Assembly: GCF_900198195.1 (NCBI RefSeq)
Contig: NZ_LT899436.1
Span: 434,001 to 498,000, forward strand
Length of the DNA stretch: 64,000 nucleotides
Reading direction: 5' to 3'
DNA from: Tenacibaculum jejuense
GTDB taxonomy: Bacteria; Bacteroidota; Bacteroidia; Flavobacteriales; Flavobacteriaceae
Shown here: positions 62,239 to 64,000 of the stretch, piece by piece
Numbering within the stretch: the first letter of the stretch is position 1
Layout: each line of letters starts with the position of its first letter
Program-made: the position numbers and the translations under genes
Notes under the pieces: model-generated
The model's input: the letters and a program-made list of their open reading frames with translations, nothing else
Database searches by the model: none
What the model was told of the DNA's origin: nothing

Positions 62239-63858
62239 CTAATTTTGATTCTCTACTTGAAGCCCCGTTGTAGTTTGGTAATGTTCTTCTAAATCTTCTA
62301 CAAAAAAGACTAAATCACCTCTTTCGTATTCTTTAGGAAAAGATTTACCATTAATTAAAATTTCTGGAGTGAAATTTATTCCATTCTCAACACACCATTC
62401 CTTTTCAGCTTTTAAAGTTTCTATAGGATTTGTTGTATGTGAGTCTTTGTTCCATTTTTCTAACCATTTTTTATAATCTGCACCACTGTAAATTTCATCA
62501 AGACCAGTCTTACAGTCTTCAATTTTTCCTGTATTGTATAACTCTAGTAAAGTAGTTGTAACTTTAGCGCCTGCGCTTTCAGCATCATCTGCAGGAACAT
62601 TAAAGCGGATAATAATTTTTGCAGAATCATTATATTTTTTCAGAATTTCATCTACAATTTCATGAACACCTTTACAATGTCCACAAAATGGATTGGTCAC
62701 AGTTATAATTTCTAATGAGGCATTTTTGTTACCAAAAACAATTTCATTTGCATTATTGATTCGTGTATCTAAGCTAGGTGACTTTACTAATAAACTGTTG
62801 AAAAGATTAAAGTTCCTTTTAAACTTTACAAATCCAATTTTCTCTTTTTGAAGTTGTCCTAACTCTTTAGCCATTGGTTTTACAAAGTTCCAAACCAAAT
62901 AAGTTCCTAGAAATGAAATTACAGTAATAGCTATTGTAGCTAAGTTAATGCTAGCTATTAGATCAATTGGATTCCCATTCGCAAAAACTAAAGCACCTTG
63001 TAACCATAAAACTCCTACTATTGTTAAGCATAACAAACACCAAGATTTTACAATTTTATATTGGTAATATATTGAGTAAATAGTTATGGGTAAAGCTGCC
63101 AAACTTATAAAGTATAGTGGACTTAAATTGTTAAGTAATAATGAAGCAAGTAAAATGCTAGAAAAATAAATAATACTTAAATCACTTAATTTATGATTTT
63201 TGATGATTTCTGCACCTTTCGAGTTTAATACAGCATCACAATCTTTCTTTTCATCAGTGCCAGAGCAAAAGGCATTACCAATTGCTGTACTTTCCCCTAA
63301 TTCTTGTTTTAAGATACTGTAACTTGTTATAACACCTAAGATTGATAAAATACTATAACCAACATTGAAAATTGAAGACTCTTTATTAATAAATAGGAAT
63401 ATAATTGCAATTGCAATAAGTCCGAGTAAAATTATATTTTTTGAATTGCTATTTTCTTTTGTCGTCGTAATAGCATCAGTTTTTTCAACAGCAACAATAA
63501 TTCCGGTAAATTGAGTTAAAAACTCCCCTTCAGTTAATTTCTTTTCTTTGTTATCATCACCGCTAACTGTTGAATAAGAATTATTTTTAGGATCTCTTTT
63601 AACAGTAACTAAGTCATTTCCTGTATCTGTATTTATTTGAGCAATAAAACTATCAGGTAATTGTTCTAAAGTTTGTTTATCTGTAGGAACTTCAGCAGCA
63701 ATATTTTCAATATTAAAATGATCTAATACACCAGTGATTGCGTGCAAACTAGGATAAGAAGGATGACTTTGAATTTGAAAAGCTAATTCTTTCTTGTCAT
63801 ATACAATTCCATTGTAAGATAGTAACTTTTGTACTATCAGTGATAATGCATTTTTCAT
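62239..63858 (-). CDS. VKOR-thioredoxin fusion with degenerate C39-like N-terminal domain
   Basis: 539 residues from the ATG at 63858. Residues 1-130 resemble a C39 peptidase domain (SHPSYPSLHAITGVLDHFNIE) but contain no cysteine, so it may bind leader peptides without cutting. Residues 140-330 form a VKOR membrane domain with C198, C207 (CDAVLNSKGAE) and the CLLC active site C274-C277. Residues 345-539 are a DsbA/thioredoxin-like domain with C392-GH-C395 and a cis-Pro region (NFTPEILINGK). It should put disulfides into the exported peptides and pass electrons to quinone. An ATG at 63873 sits within a hairpin and is the alternative start. Confidence 0.9.
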   Translation of the reverse strand: MKNALSLIVQKLLSYNGIVYDKKELAFQIQSHPSYPSLHAITGVLDHFNIENIAAEVPTDKQTLEQLPDSFIAQINTDTGNDLVTVKRDPKNNSYSTVSGDDNKEKKLTEGEFLTQFTGIIVAVEKTDAITTTKENSNSKNIILLGLIAIAIIFLFINKESSIFNVGYSILSILGVITSYSILKQELGESTAIGNAFCSGTDEKKDCDAVLNSKGAEIIKNHKLSDLSIIYFSSILLASLLLNNLSPLYFISLAALPITIYSIYYQYKIVKSWCLLCLTIVGVLWLQGALVFANGNPIDLIASINLATIAITVISFLGTYLVWNFVKPMAKELGQLQKEKIGFVKFKRNFNLFNSLLVKSPSLDTRINNANEIVFGNKNASLEIITVTNPFCGHCKGVHEIVDEILKKYNDSAKIIIRFNVPADDAESAGAKVTTTLLELYNTGKIEDCKTGLDEIYSGADYKKWLEKWNKDSHTTNPIETLKAEKEWCVENGINFTPEILINGKSFPKEYERGDLVFFVEDLEEHYQTTTGLQVENQN

Positions 63859-63868
63859 AGGAGGCAAT

Positions 63869-63890
63869 AACATTTCTGTGAGGAAATGTT
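63869..63890 (-). other. Hairpin over the alternative VKOR start
   Basis: AACATTTC / GAAATGTT, 8-bp stem with 6-nt loop, includes the ATG at 63873. If transcribed it would mask that start and favour the ATG at 63858. Confidence 0.5.
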
Positions 63891-64000
63891 TATTTTAAAT
63901 TTATTGATTGATGACTCTAAAGTTACACTATTTTTTAAAATAGCTATTTTTTGTTAGAAATTTTAACATTTTTTTCTTTCAATCATACGTTGAGTTTTGA
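63891..64000 (-). other. Upstream region of the VKOR gene
   Basis: AT-rich; the nearest promoter-like sequence on the minus strand is TAACTTTA (one mismatch to TAnnTTTG) near 63916-63923. No copy of the pseudoknot element. The sequence continues beyond the window. Confidence 0.35.

Noticed and set aside
62239..63858. VKOR fusion as an active C39 protease
   Set aside because: The N-terminal domain contains no cysteine, so it cannot be a cysteine protease.

Overview
This AT-rich window is a chromosomal segment of a marine-type Bacteroidota bacterium, most likely a Flavobacteriaceae member close to Tenacibaculum, Polaribacter or Aquimarina. The evidence is type IX secretion C-terminal sorting domains, a fecI-fecR-TonB-receptor unit, the TAnnTTTG -7 promoter motif before several genes, and typical flavobacterial gene orders (ileS with a DksA-like gene; pdxA, DUF177, rpmF, fabH, accB, accC). 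The genus is inference.

Layout. 1-8.6 kb, all minus strand: two tandem delta-60-repeat proteins, the suf genes sufA-like and sufB, then an operon of a choice-of-anchor-B protein, a repeat lipoprotein, an MbnP-like copper protein and an MbnH-like dihaem protein. 8.7-16.7 kb: thiL, a BON-LysM protein, a heptosyltransferase-like enzyme, a bacilliredoxin, a TerB-DnaJ protein, ileS and a DksA-like gene. 16.9-26.2 kb: M61 peptidase, an ABC exporter unit with two tiny proteins, a divergent LytS/LytTR two-component pair, a DCC/DoxX-like pair and an AraC regulator; this block separates the DksA-like gene from lspA. 26.3-29.5 kb: lspA, a second ABC unit, trxB. 29.6-41.3 kb: tRNA-Pro(TGG), surface lipoproteins, a fecI-fecR-TonB-receptor operon facing a metallopeptidase gene, photolyase and tRNA-Pro(GGG). 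41.3-50.7 kb: DUF4230, YeeE/YedE pair, waaA, DUF2911, the fatty-acid block with rpmF and pdxA, and ribE. 50.8-54.6 kb: a very large M48 metallopeptidase.

The most striking part is 54.8-63.9 kb (minus strand): a peptide-export locus with at least thirteen small precursors. All have a 23-residue leader ending in GG (once GS) and cysteine-rich, very different core peptides of 25-56 residues. With them are a peptidase-containing ABC exporter (C39), its HlyD-type adaptor, and a VKOR-thioredoxin fusion that can make disulfides. I see no lanthionine, radical SAM or YcaO enzyme, so the likely products are disulfide-bonded, otherwise unmodified secreted peptides (bacteriocins, toxins or signals).

Six copies of a roughly 46-nt element sit between genes of this locus. 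Each can fold as a canonical H-type pseudoknot with compensatory changes in both stems and constant spacing. I do not recognise it as a described RNA; it is the best candidate here for an undescribed regulatory system. Several leader peptides are shorter than usual annotation cut-offs (48 and 55 residues) and are listed explicitly.
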